This document shows, in pieces, positions 1 through 8,280 of a stretch of 26,213 bases of DNA. Made by a program: the position numbers and the translations under genes. The stretch lies in assembly GCA_900765115.1 (NCBI GenBank), contig CAAFQK010000012.1, positions 1 to 26,213 on the forward strand, given 5' to 3'. The notes beneath the pieces are model-generated. The model searched no databases. It saw nothing but the letters and a program-made list of their open reading frames with translations, and was not told the DNA's origin. The stretch comes from an uncultured Collinsella sp. (lineage in GTDB: Bacteria > Actinomycetota > Coriobacteriia > Coriobacteriales > Coriobacteriaceae). Every line of letters begins with the position of its first letter. The stretch's first letter is position 1.

Positions 1-1034
1 TGCACTTCGACCAGGAGGGCTACCTCGAGGACGGCAGGAACGTCTACGAGGCCGGCAAGAGGATGACCGCCCTGGCCGACCGCGTGCACGAGGAGGGCTA
101 CGACGCCGTCTTCCTGATGGGCGTCGGCGGCACCTGGGACGAGTTCATGCAGCTCGAGTACCTCATGAACAAGTTCGGCGACCGCGACCTCGAGGTCTAC
201 CTGATCCACGCCGCCGAGTGGAACGTCATGGGCCACAAGCGCATGACCGAGCGCTCCGTCGTGCTGACCGCCTCCGAGTCCGGCACCACCCCCGAGGTCC
301 TCGAGGCCATCGGCAAGATGAAGGCCATGGGCGTGCGCGTCTACGCCATGACCAACCCCGAGGGCAAGATCGGGCGGGCCGTGGGCGCCGAGAACTGCGT
401 CATGATGGCCTCCGACCACGGCGCCGGCGGCTGCGAGAAGGGCTACTACCTCGCCGACTGCTTCGGACTGCGCCTGCTCAACCGCCGCGGCTGCTTCCCC
501 AAGTTCGACCTGTTCATCGAGCAGACCCGCGACGTCTGGAAGGACATGCTCGACATCCGCAAGCGCTTCGAGCCGCGCGCCGAGGAGCTCGCGAGGAAGT
601 ACGCCCTGGCCGACTACACCATGTTCATCGGCTCGGGCGCCCTGTGGGGCGAGACCATCCTGTACTCCATGTGCCTGCTCGAGGAGATGCAGTGGAAGCG
701 CATCCGCCACATCACCTCGCACGACTTCTTCCACGGCACCCTCGAGCTGCTCGAGCCCGGCGTCCCGGTGTTCCTGTTCATGGGCGAGGACGAGTGCCGC
801 GCCCTGGACGAGCGCGTCCGCGCCTTCCTCACCAGCGGCGTGACCGGCGACGAGGACTACGTCATCATCGACACCGCCGAGTACGCGATCCCGGGCCTGG
901 ACGACGACTTCCGCGTCATCGTGTCCCCCTGGATCCTGTCGGTGCTCACCACCGACCGCCTCTCGCGCAACTACGAGCTGGTCACCAAGCACAACCTCAA
1001 GTACCGCCGCTACTACCACCAGTTCGACTACTAA
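1..1034 (+). CDS. SIS-domain sugar-phosphate deglycase, FrlB/FraB-like (5' end missing)
   Basis: The reading frame is open from base 3 and enters from outside the window, so the N-terminus is missing. The ATG at 63 is probably internal. A sugar isomerase (SIS) fold is visible from the MGVGGTWDEF loop and the ASESGTTPEV phosphosugar-binding loop. The C-terminal half carries EEMQW, then HDFFHGTLELLEPGVP, and ends in KHNLKYRRYYHQFDY. As I recall them, fructoselysine-6-phosphate deglycase FrlB and its relative FraB have the same layout, with a catalytic Glu and His in this stretch. The likely role is splitting a 6-phosphorylated Amadori sugar-amine to glucose 6-phosphate and free amine in the cytoplasm. 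The exact substrate cannot be read from sequence. Codons are strongly biased to C-ending forms (GTC, GAC, ATC, CTC), unlike the GTG/GCG-rich genes further right. The gene ends just before a strong terminator. The family is fairly sure, the substrate is not. Confidence 0.72.
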   Translation, partial: HFDQEGYLEDGRNVYEAGKRMTALADRVHEEGYDAVFLMGVGGTWDEFMQLEYLMNKFGDRDLEVYLIHAAEWNVMGHKRMTERSVVLTASESGTTPEVLEAIGKMKAMGVRVYAMTNPEGKIGRAVGAENCVMMASDHGAGGCEKGYYLADCFGLRLLNRRGCFPKFDLFIEQTRDVWKDMLDIRKRFEPRAEELARKYALADYTMFIGSGALWGETILYSMCLLEEMQWKRIRHITSHDFFHGTLELLEPGVPVFLFMGEDECRALDERVRAFLTSGVTGDEDYVIIDTAEYAIPGLDDDFRVIVSPWILSVLTTDRLSRNYELVTKHNLKYRRYYHQFDY

Positions 1035-1085
1035 GAGCTGGCCGCAGGGCCGATATCTTGGCTGGTTGATATCTCGACCCTACAC

Positions 1086-1118
1086 AAGGGCGTCCGCATT
1101 CGCGCGGGCGCCCTTTTT
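1086..1118 (+). terminator. Rho-independent terminator of the deglycase gene
   Basis: AAGGGCG (1086-1092) pairs with CGCCCTT (1109-1115). The stem continues inward TCCGC/GCGGG with one T-G wobble, giving about 12 pairs around a 6-base loop, and runs into a T tract at 1114-1118. It lies 51 bases after the stop codon of the upstream gene. Confidence 0.85.
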
Positions 1119-1391
1119 GCGTTGCCGTCGGCGCAGGGTGTCCTCGGCGGAAATCTCATCCCGGAATTTCGGCTCAGAGTGGGATGCGGTTTCCGGATGA
1201 GGGCGTCCCATTCTGAAGCCCCGAAACGGGACGCGCTTTCCGCTTGGGGTCCGATCCGGAAAGCTCATCCCGTTCCGAGCATCAAATCCGGGACATGCTT
1301 TCCGCGCTCCGCCCCTTGCAGAAAGCGCGTCTCCTTCCAAACACAAATCTTGCGGTACAGCTTCTGCAAAGACGCGAAGTGGCCGCTGACA
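1119..1391. repeat. Tandem run of degenerate palindromic repeats (family A)
   Basis: No gene is supported in this part of the 1035-1477 gap. It holds at least three successive imperfect palindromes of one type. Unit 1 (1149-1194) has arms GGAAATCTCATCCC and GGGATGCGGTTTCC. Unit 2 (about 1195-1243) has arms around GGGCGTCCC and GGGACGCGCTTTCC. Unit 3 (1258-1303) has arms GGAAAGCTCATCCCG and CGGGACATGCTTTCC. A fourth, decayed unit may follow at 1319-1365. A further copy lies at 6229-6274. The shared design is GGAAA, a short spacer, a CATCCC-like core, a loop, and then the reverse complement. Confidence 0.7.
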
Positions 1392-1440
1392 GCAAAGAGG
1401 GGCTGCCGAGACAATGCCCGACGGCCCCTCCCCTCATAAC
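1392..1440 (-). terminator. Probable terminator of the exporter operon
   Basis: Read on the minus strand, GAGGGGC (1440-1434) pairs with GCCCCTC (1403-1397) and runs straight into CTTTGCT. The T tract is short. The hairpin lies about 40 bases past the stop codon of the heptad-repeat protein, where a terminator is expected. Confidence 0.5.
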
Positions 1441-1477
1441 TTGCTATCGATGCCAATCGCCACAAGGGCGCGGCTGC

Positions 1478-3907
1478 CTACTTGCTGATCGCGCCCGTCA
1501 TATAGACAAACTGCACGCGATTTATATGTCCGCCCTGCTCGCCGTTGACAAAGTCCGTCGGCGTAAAGCCGGGGTTGAGCATTTCCTCGATCTTGTCCTT
1601 AACGGTGTCGATGACCTGAGTATCGAGATTGCTCGTTCGGTCGATAAGCTCCTGCATGCCGTTGCCGAGCTCGGATGCGCCGCTGGCAAGCGTACCCGCA
1701 CCCGAGGAGAGAAGATTCATGCCGCTGGCAAGGCTAGCAGCACCTGTCTTGAGCTGCGCCGCACCGTTGTTGAGCTGTGATGCGCCGTTGGCAAGCGCGG
1801 GCGTGGCACCGTTGAGCTGCTGTGTGCCCGCAGCAAGCTGGTCGGTGCCCGCGGCAAGAGCCGCGGCGCCATCGCTCAGCTGACCCGCGCCCGTTGCTGC
1901 AGAGCCAACACCGGCGACAAGACCGAGGTTCACGGCCGTGGGGTTTGCCGGGTTGATCGCGCTGTTCATATAGGCGATGGCTCCGGCCAGGCTCAGCTGT
2001 TGGCCATCCTGGACAGTGGTGTAGCCCTGAATGGCGCTATCGAGCGCGGTGACGGCACCCTGGGCGCCGCCCTGGGCGCCGGCCGCCTGGGCCAAAGTCG
2101 TAACCTGATCGGTAAGCGTGCCAAACATGGACTCGGCACCCTTAAGGCCCTGCGACACCTGCGTGTTAAGACCCTGCGCGCCCGCAACGGCATTGGATGC
2201 AGAATCGAGAAGCGCGGTAAGACCCGTCGCATCGGCGCTCGATGCCGCCGTGGCGGCGGCACCCGCGCTGGTAGCAGCACTGCCGGCACTTGCGGTGGCT
2301 ACATCCAGCTGTGCCGTAGCCTCGCTTAGCTTGGCTGCCGCAGCCTTGGCGGAGTCGAGATCTGCCGCGTTATCCAGCGCGTCCTGAGCATCGGCGACCG
2401 CCGCCTTGGCAGTGGCAATAGATGCAACGGTGCTCTCGGCGCCAGCCTTTGCGCTCTCGGCGTTAGCCTTTGCCGCATCGTTGCCCATGGCGCTCGCGGC
2501 CTGCTTTGCCCCGCCGAGTGCCTGCTGTGCACCGGCAAGGTACTGCCCCTCGCCGCTGAGCGCCGCCGTAAGACCCTGCGGCCCGTACAGCGCGCTGTAG
2601 GCGTTGCCCGACGTAGCGGTCACAGCGTCCTGGGCCGCCTTAGCCGCAGCCTGCGCCTTGGCAAGGTTTGCCTCCTGAGCCTGCTTGCCCAGCGTCAGCG
2701 CGTCGACGTACGCATCGGACCCAGCGGCAATTCCACTTATGCCGCCCGAGATCTGCTGTGCGCTCCCCTGCAGCTTGGAAAGGCTCGCCGAAAGATTGGA
2801 CGCACCGCCCTTAAGCTGCGCGGCGCCGGCATTAATCCCCTCGGCACCGGCATTAAGGTTACTCACGCCTTCGACCAACGTGGGGACCTGTGCGTTGAGC
2901 TGACTCGTACCCGCCGCGAGCGCAGCGGCGCCACTGCACAGCGTGCCGGCACCGGTATTGGCCGTGGCAAGCGAGGCCGCGAGCGTCTTGGCACCGTCGG
3001 CAACCTGGCCAGCACCGCTATTGGCCGTAGCAATACCGTTGGAGAGCTCCACGAGCTGGCTCGTATCCATGCTGCTCGAGTCCACATCGATGGCAAGATT
3101 CAGCGGCACGCCGACAATCTGCCAGCCATCAAACTCAAAATCCTCAACATCGGTCGTAATGGTGTAGTCTCCGGTGCTGCCGGGAATCACCATGTAGGTA
3201 AGCTGCGTGTTGGAGCCGTTGGCAGCAACCGTGGCGCCCTCAGCCTCAATATCGTGTGCCTCGGCATCCTTAAGCTGACCGGTAATCTGAACCAGGTAGT
3301 TATCGGCATAATCGCCACCGGTATAGTCATTGTTCTTTTCGACCTTGAGCTTCATGGTGAGCTTGCCGCTCTTGCCCGCCAAATCCTTGGCGTCGATATC
3401 GCAGCCATCGAGCTGGTATGCCACGGTGACGTTCCACGGCATCTGAGTGTTCTTGTCCAGATCGCCCTGGTAGACAAAGTCCTGCACTCCCTGGCCCGTA
3501 ACGGCAACCGACCCGCTGTCGTCCGTTAGTTTTTGAGTCGTCGATAGGTTGGTCACTTTGTTATAGGTGCCGGCATCGTCGATCTTGACGCCCTTATTGG
3601 CCTCGAAGCTATTGACCACGTAAACACCCGTGCGATTGCCGTCGGCATCGGTTTTGACGTATACGACCTGGTTTTTCTTATATCCCGGCGTGCTGTTATC
3701 GGAGCCCGTCGCCATCTGCTCACTCGTAGCCGAGGCAGCGCTCGTCGACCCTACGCCGTCGGCGAACACAACGGCACCGGGAACGGTAAGGGCCACGGTC
3801 AGACCGGCGGCAAGAGCGAGCGCAGCGATGCGCTTATGGGGACGACGTACAAGATCGCGTTGGGCTTTGAGCTCTTTCGAAGCGGTATCAGTGGTATGGG
3901 TATGCAT
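1478..3907 (-). CDS. Secreted Leu-Gly heptad-repeat (YhgE/Pip-related) protein, exporter partner
   Basis: 809 residues. The start chosen is the ATG at 3907, preceded by GGAAGGAA and 32 bases after the exporter gene. A longer in-frame version would run back into that gene. A signal peptide is clear: basic residues near 21-26, a hydrophobic stretch 28-48 and a VVFA-D cleavage site. Residues 50-275 form a soluble domain. Residues 285-400 and 665-765 are built of heptads such as GAAQLKGG and GAGQLSDG. Residues 400-630 are Ala-rich and probably coiled coil. The known repeat type is the X3-Leu-X2-Gly heptad found in YhgE/Pip membrane proteins. Unlike typical YhgE, no C-terminal membrane helices are visible, so the product should be exported and soluble or cell-associated. 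Its place behind an MmpL-type exporter suggests an extracytoplasmic partner of that pump. The function is inferred, not known. Confidence 0.7.
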   Translation of the reverse strand: MHTHTTDTASKELKAQRDLVRRPHKRIAALALAAGLTVALTVPGAVVFADGVGSTSAASATSEQMATGSDNSTPGYKKNQVVYVKTDADGNRTGVYVVNSFEANKGVKIDDAGTYNKVTNLSTTQKLTDDSGSVAVTGQGVQDFVYQGDLDKNTQMPWNVTVAYQLDGCDIDAKDLAGKSGKLTMKLKVEKNNDYTGGDYADNYLVQITGQLKDAEAHDIEAEGATVAANGSNTQLTYMVIPGSTGDYTITTDVEDFEFDGWQIVGVPLNLAIDVDSSSMDTSQLVELSNGIATANSGAGQVADGAKTLAASLATANTGAGTLCSGAAALAAGTSQLNAQVPTLVEGVSNLNAGAEGINAGAAQLKGGASNLSASLSKLQGSAQQISGGISGIAAGSDAYVDALTLGKQAQEANLAKAQAAAKAAQDAVTATSGNAYSALYGPQGLTAALSGEGQYLAGAQQALGGAKQAASAMGNDAAKANAESAKAGAESTVASIATAKAAVADAQDALDNAADLDSAKAAAAKLSEATAQLDVATASAGSAATSAGAAATAASSADATGLTALLDSASNAVAGAQGLNTQVSQGLKGAESMFGTLTDQVTTLAQAAGAQGGAQGAVTALDSAIQGYTTVQDGQQLSLAGAIAYMNSAINPANPTAVNLGLVAGVGSAATGAGQLSDGAAALAAGTDQLAAGTQQLNGATPALANGASQLNNGAAQLKTGAASLASGMNLLSSGAGTLASGASELGNGMQELIDRTSNLDTQVIDTVKDKIEEMLNPGFTPTDFVNGEQGGHINRVQFVYMTGAISK

Positions 3908-3939
3908 TGCGGTATTCCTTCCAACTGCTTTGTAAAACG

Positions 3940-6066
3940 TTACTGAGCGGAGCCGTCCGCAGCCGATGCCTCGGTGGTATCCGAAACCGGATCCTGGGCA
4001 TCCTTGGGCAAAAAATGAGCTTTGAGCGTGGTCTTGCCGATGAGGCCATCGAGCACATACAGGAAACCCGGCATCGCAAAGAGTACGGCGACTAGGGAGA
4101 TGCTCACGCCGACGCCCAGGAACCAGCCGATCTGCTTGAGCACGCCGTGGCTCGAGATCGCATGGATCAGGAAGCCACTGATCAGCAGAACCGATCCAGA
4201 GGTCAAAACAGGAATCGTGCAAGCTTCCATGGTCTCGAGTAGCGCTTCGCGCTTATGCATGGTCACGCGGTCCTCACGATAGCGGTCAGCAATCAGGATG
4301 CCGTAGTCGACGGCAACGCCCAGCTGGATGGAGCTCACAATTAAGTAGGCGAGGAAGAACTCGTGCATACCGGTGTAGAGCGGTGCAGCAAAGTTGATCC
4401 AGATCGAGGTCTCAATCACGAGCACCAAGATGATCGGCAGGCTCAGCGACTTGGTGGCCAGCAGCAAGACCGCGAACACGGCCACGACGGCGATGAGGTC
4501 GACCTTGCCCTTATCGACGGTGATGGTGTCCTTAAGGTCGGTGGTGCTCACGCCCTCGCCGGCGAGCATTGCCTTACCCGGATAATGTTTGTCCGCGATA
4601 CAACGAATCTTCTTGACCAGCTTAAATGTACTCGGACCCTCGTAGGGCGCGGTAACCGTGAGCACCAAACGGCTGTAGTGCTCTCCCTCCACCAGATCGA
4701 GCGTGTCCTTTTCGGCCATGCCCGTGGGGATATAGGGACTCGCAACGTCAACATAGCTCTGGATGGACTTGACCTCGGGGAGCGCCTTGAGCTCATTGGA
4801 GAGTGCCTGCTCCTCGCTCACCTCTCCACGGGGAACGAGCACAACGTAGGTATCGGAGTTGCCAAAGACCTCCTTGACCTTGTCCATATCCTGACCAAGC
4901 CGCGTATCCGAACCAAAAATGTGCGAAGTGCCGTAGTAGTACGTGATATCGCTGGAGGTCGATGCCACACGCGCAGGGTAAACCACGGCGAGGATCACGA
5001 CGGCAGCGGGGATACAGACCTTGAGCACCAGACGGGCGAACTTACCCAGCGGCGGGACAAAGGGCCTGTGCTGCGATTTTTGCACAAAGCCATCGAACTG
5101 AACGAACATCGAAGGAACAAAGGTAAAGACCGATACCAGGCTGATGGCGATACCCTTTGCAAGGGCAAGACCAAGGTCGGGGCCGATCTTAAACTGCATG
5201 GCGGCAAGCGCGATAAAGCCGATGCAGACCGTGCAACCGCTCGAAAACACGGCGACCGAGGACAGGCAGCACGACTGCACCATGTCTTCGGCAACGCTGC
5301 CGTGGCGGCCACGCTCCTCGTTAAAGCGGTGCAGCAAAAAGACCGAGAAGTCCAGCGCGATGGCAACCTGCAAAATGGAGCCCGCAGAGTTGGTGACAAA
5401 GCTAATCTCGCCAAAGATGAGGTTGGTGCCCCAGTTGATAAACACCGAGACGCCCAGGCCCAGCAGTACCAGGATGGGTTCGGCCCAGCTGGTAGTCGTG
5501 ATGACCAGAATCACGAAGATAATCGCTATGACAGCGACCGTGATAATGCTGATCTGCTGCTCGGTCGATGTGGTGGCGAGCGCGTTAGACATGGCCGAGC
5601 CCGTAATGGCGCCCTCGTCGCCCACGATATCTCGGATAGCGTCGGTTGCCTCGATCTCCTTTTCGGAATTAACCGTCACCGTAAACAGGGCGTTGTTCTT
5701 TTTGTAATAGGTCTCAACGGTGTCTTTGTCTTGCGTGGCAAGCGGCTGATCGATATCTGCCGCGTCGTCAAGCCATAGGACCTCCTCGACGCCGTCGGCC
5801 TTTTTGATTTTGTCCTTGTATTTGAGCGCCTGAGCGATCGAGACATTGGGCACCATAACGCGACAGTTGGGAATGTCACCCTCAAACTCATCACCCATGG
5901 TATTCAGAGCGACGGTCGACGCCGCTTCGTCGGGCAGATAGCTCGTAATGTCGTAGTTAACGCCTACAAACTGGCGCAGGAACAGGCATACCAGTGCTGC
6001 CACCGCATAGAACGCGATGATGGGTTTGCGGTGCTTCACGACCCATCGAAATAGCTTCTCTTTCAA
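3940..6066 (-). CDS. MmpL/RND-family exporter
   Basis: About 708 residues, an integral membrane transporter of the MMPL/RND superfamily. The N-terminus has one helix (FYAVAALVCLFL), then a large outer loop beginning YDITSYLPDEAA. A block of five or so helices follows, then a second helix (AAVVILAVVYPARVA), a second outer loop and another helical block. The proposed proton-relay Asp of this superfamily appears twice, in ALDFSVFLLHRFNEE and AVDYGILIADRYRED. Substrates of this Gram-positive branch are lipids, drugs or peptides, and none can be named here. The start is ambiguous: both TTG 6072 and TTG 6066 are in frame, and GGAGG at 6078-6074 sits only 1 base from the first but 7 from the second, so I use 6066. 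It is first in a two-gene unit with the heptad-repeat protein and has its own promoter at 6107-6135. Confidence 0.85.
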   Translation of the reverse strand: MKEKLFRWVVKHRKPIIAFYAVAALVCLFLRQFVGVNYDITSYLPDEAASTVALNTMGDEFEGDIPNCRVMVPNVSIAQALKYKDKIKKADGVEEVLWLDDAADIDQPLATQDKDTVETYYKKNNALFTVTVNSEKEIEATDAIRDIVGDEGAITGSAMSNALATTSTEQQISIITVAVIAIIFVILVITTTSWAEPILVLLGLGVSVFINWGTNLIFGEISFVTNSAGSILQVAIALDFSVFLLHRFNEERGRHGSVAEDMVQSCCLSSVAVFSSGCTVCIGFIALAAMQFKIGPDLGLALAKGIAISLVSVFTFVPSMFVQFDGFVQKSQHRPFVPPLGKFARLVLKVCIPAAVVILAVVYPARVASTSSDITYYYGTSHIFGSDTRLGQDMDKVKEVFGNSDTYVVLVPRGEVSEEQALSNELKALPEVKSIQSYVDVASPYIPTGMAEKDTLDLVEGEHYSRLVLTVTAPYEGPSTFKLVKKIRCIADKHYPGKAMLAGEGVSTTDLKDTITVDKGKVDLIAVVAVFAVLLLATKSLSLPIILVLVIETSIWINFAAPLYTGMHEFFLAYLIVSSIQLGVAVDYGILIADRYREDRVTMHKREALLETMEACTIPVLTSGSVLLISGFLIHAISSHGVLKQIGWFLGVGVSISLVAVLFAMPGFLYVLDGLIGKTTLKAHFLPKDAQDPVSDTTEASAADGSAQ

Positions 6067-6106
6067 CCTCAATCCTCCATAACGCTCAGCCTATGTTTTG
6101 CTCTTT

Positions 6107-6135
6107 GTTATATTCCACATTTGGTAGTTATACAA
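6107..6135 (-). promoter_or_regulatory. Promoter of the exporter operon
   Basis: On the minus strand, TTGTAT (6135-6130), a 17-base spacer and TATAAC (6112-6107) make a good sigma-70-type promoter. Transcription would start near 6100, giving a leader of about 35 bases before the TTG start. The inverted pair CACAT (6116-6120)/ATGTG (6137-6141) overlaps it and could be an operator, though that part is weak. Confidence 0.6.
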
Positions 6136-6228
6136 CATGTGTAGGATAAAGGCGCCATAAAGATATGCGATTGACACGGTCCCGGAGCCAAAACAGCCGC
6201 TGCAGAAGCAGTTCGGAAAGTCCTCAGC

Positions 6229-6274
6229 GGAAACTGCATCCCAGTTTTTAGACGAAAAACGGGATATGGTTTCT
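6229..6274. repeat. Palindromic repeat, family A, isolated copy
   Basis: GGAAACTGCATCCCAGTTTT (from 6229) pairs imperfectly with AAAACGGGATATGGTTTC, with a loop AGACG. The left flank and arm, TCCTCAGCGGAAACTGCATC, is closely similar to TCCTCGGCGGAAATCTCATC at 1141-1160, so the two loci share a dispersed element. It lies in the 6067-6459 gap between divergent operons. A 92-codon open frame on the minus strand crosses it and is not credible as a gene. Confidence 0.65.
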
Positions 6275-6378
6275 GGTTGGCCTAGATAATCGTCAGATTT
6301 AGCTGAGCGTCTGCCCCTATGTTTCCAAATGAATACGGTGTGAGCTGCGGACAAGGATTTTCCCCGCAAGCACTCTAG

Positions 6379-6390
6379 TATGCTAAAGTA
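6379..6390 (+). promoter_or_regulatory. Possible -10 region of the his operon
   Basis: TATGCT (6379-6384), or the overlapping extended form TGC-TAAAGT (6381-6389), is the best -10 candidate before hisZ-hisG. It sits just ahead of the leader hairpin at 6398-6423. No convincing -35 is visible, so this is tentative. Confidence 0.3.
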
Positions 6391-6397
6391 CCCAAAA

Positions 6398-6424
6398 GAC
6401 CGGCGGAGCTATGCCGGTCGTTTG
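6398..6424 (+). terminator. Terminator-like hairpin in the his leader
   Basis: GACCGGC (6398-6404) pairs perfectly with GCCGGTC (6413-6419) around an 8-base loop and is followed by GTTTG. It lies 36 bases before the hisZ-hisG start, so it may act as a simple attenuator or end stray upstream transcription. No competing antiterminator stem and no His-rich leader peptide were found. Confidence 0.45.
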
Positions 6425-6459
6425 TTCTGTATGCAACACAGCATGAGGAGGCTCACCAG

Positions 6460-8175
6460 ATGACGGCCACACCGTGGGGATTCCGGGACATATTGCCCGA
6501 GGAGGCTCAGGCGCGCGAGGAGATTGCGCTGACGGTGAAGGGCTGCTTTAGGGAGCATCATTACCTGCCGGTTGAGACACCGCTGCTCGAGGACAAGGGT
6601 TCGCTTGAGGAGGGCGGCCGCATCGCGGATACGCCGTTCAAGCTCTTTGACGACGATGGTCGCCTGCTGGTGGTTCGCCCCGATAACACGCTGCCGATCG
6701 TGCGCCTGGTTTCGACCCGCATGCGTGCGGCCGATTTGCCGCTGCGTCTGCGCTATGAGGCACCGGTGGTTCGTGAGTGCCAGCGCAATGCCGGCGGTTC
6801 GCGTCAGTTTACGCAGCTGGGTTTTGAGCTCATCGGCGCGGGCGATACCGCGGGCGATGTCGAGATTGTCTCGCTGGTGGCCGAGGCCGTTCGCAAGTTG
6901 GTGCTGCCCGATGCGCGCATTATCGCAGGTAGCGTGCGCCCGTTTAAGGAGCTGCTCGCGGCGTGCGAGGATCGCGAGCTGGCTGCCGAGGCTCTGCGCT
7001 GCGTGCACGCCAACGACTTTGTGGGCCTCGATGCCCGCGTGGCGGCAAGCGCCGAGACCGATGCCGTTAAGGCCGCCGTCAGCGAACTGCCGCGCCTGCA
7101 TGGTGGGGCCGAAGTGCTCGATCGCGTCGATGCGCTGCTGGCGGCTGCCGGTATTGTCGCGCCGCTCACGCGTGAGCTGCGCGCGCTGGTCGAGGGCCTG
7201 GCGCCCGAGGACGCTCAGGTGCTGTCCTTCGACTTTTCCATTATGAACTCCTTCGACTATTACACGGGTCTTGTCTTTAAGGCTTACGCCGGCGGGCTGC
7301 CCGATCCAGTTGGCTCGGGCGGTCGCTACGACTCCATCTTTACCGGCGCATTTGGCGACGGCATCGAGGTGCCGGCGGCGGGCTTTGCCTTTTCACTCGA
7401 GCGCCTGGAGGCCGCGCGCACCTCGGCCGAGGACGCCGCCTCCGATGGCGATCACGCCGTGGGCCGTGGCGCCGAGGCCCCGCTGCGCATCGCCGTGCCC
7501 AAGGGTTCGCTCAAGGCCGATACCCTCGACGTGCTCGAGGCCGCGGGTCTGGACGTCTCTGAGCTGTGCGATCCCGGCCGTCACCTGATCGTGCGCGGCC
7601 GCGATACGCGTGCCGGAGAGGGCGCGGTCGGCGATATTGAGTTTGTCATCGTGCGCCCCAGCGACGCGCCGGCCTTTGTGGGGTGCGGCGGCGCCGACTG
7701 CGGCATCTGCGGCTGGGACTCGCTCATCGAGGCCGACCTCAACTTGCTGCAGCTGGTCGATCTGGGCTATGGCCTGTGCACCTTTATTGAGGCGGAGCCC
7801 GCATGGCGCGCCGGCCAGGCCGAGCGCAACTATGCCCGCCGCGGGTCGCTTCGTGTGGCCACCAAGTACCCGCGCATCGCGAGCGCCTGGTATGCCGAGC
7901 GTGGCGTGAATGCCGACATCGTTTCGCTGCACGGCAATATCGAGCTGGGGCCCATCGTCGGTATGACCGACCGCATTGTGGACATTACCGCCACGGGTGC
8001 GACCCTGCGCGACAACGACCTGGTCATCACCGGCCGCATTATGGACTGCACGGCGCGCTTCTTCGTCAACCCGGGTTCCGCACGCCTGGATCCGCGCGTG
8101 CGCAACCTGGCCGATCGCCTGGCAGCCGCCGTGAAGGACAAGCATTTTGAGCCCGTCGCGGGCTCGGCACAATAG
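6460..8175 (+). CDS. hisZG: HisZ-HisG fusion: ATP phosphoribosyltransferase with regulatory subunit
   Basis: 571 residues joining two normally separate subunits of the first histidine enzyme, which condenses ATP and PRPP. Residues 1-320 are HisZ, a histidyl-tRNA synthetase-like regulatory domain: RPDNTLPIVRLVSTR, ECQRNAGGSRQFTQLGFELI, FDYYTGLVFKAY and GGRYD are recognisable. Residues 321-340 look like a low-complexity linker. Residues 341-560 are a short-form HisG catalytic domain with LRIAVPKGSL, GADCGICGWDSLIE, VATKYPRIA and the PRPP loop DITATGATLRDN (508-519). As expected for the short form, no C-terminal ACT-like regulatory domain follows. The start ATG has AGGAGG 8 bases upstream. It is the first gene of the his operon. 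I see no stop or frameshift between the halves, so the fusion appears real. Histidine feedback would act through the HisZ half. Confidence 0.93.
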   Translation: MTATPWGFRDILPEEAQAREEIALTVKGCFREHHYLPVETPLLEDKGSLEEGGRIADTPFKLFDDDGRLLVVRPDNTLPIVRLVSTRMRAADLPLRLRYEAPVVRECQRNAGGSRQFTQLGFELIGAGDTAGDVEIVSLVAEAVRKLVLPDARIIAGSVRPFKELLAACEDRELAAEALRCVHANDFVGLDARVAASAETDAVKAAVSELPRLHGGAEVLDRVDALLAAAGIVAPLTRELRALVEGLAPEDAQVLSFDFSIMNSFDYYTGLVFKAYAGGLPDPVGSGGRYDSIFTGAFGDGIEVPAAGFAFSLERLEAARTSAEDAASDGDHAVGRGAEAPLRIAVPKGSLKADTLDVLEAAGLDVSELCDPGRHLIVRGRDTRAGEGAVGDIEFVIVRPSDAPAFVGCGGADCGICGWDSLIEADLNLLQLVDLGYGLCTFIEAEPAWRAGQAERNYARRGSLRVATKYPRIASAWYAERGVNADIVSLHGNIELGPIVGMTDRIVDITATGATLRDNDLVITGRIMDCTARFFVNPGSARLDPRVRNLADRLAAAVKDKHFEPVAGSAQ

Positions 8176-8280
8176 CGCGAGCACGCACGGGCGCCCCCAT
8201 ATCCGGGCTGCGGGGCGATTGTCGCCGCCGCCTGGTCTCTCGTTTCTCAAACGCAACCTCGACCGATAGGGGATACCGAT

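Noticed and set aside
1149..1365. CRISPR array
   Set aside because: The units are imperfect palindromes directly adjoining each other, without constant repeats, unique spacers or cas genes.
4363..5778. 471-codon open frame on the plus strand opposite the exporter
   Set aside because: It is the antisense shadow of a well-supported MmpL gene, with no ribosome site and a low-complexity, charge-rich product.
6091..6369. 92-codon minus-strand frame between the divergent operons
   Set aside because: It runs through the exporter promoter and a palindromic repeat and has no proper ribosome site or family resemblance.
6380..6463. Possible 27-residue leader peptide ending in an ATGA overlap with hisZ-hisG
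   Set aside because: It has a single His codon, no ribosome site, and its start lies within the likely -10 element, so it does not look like a his attenuator peptide.
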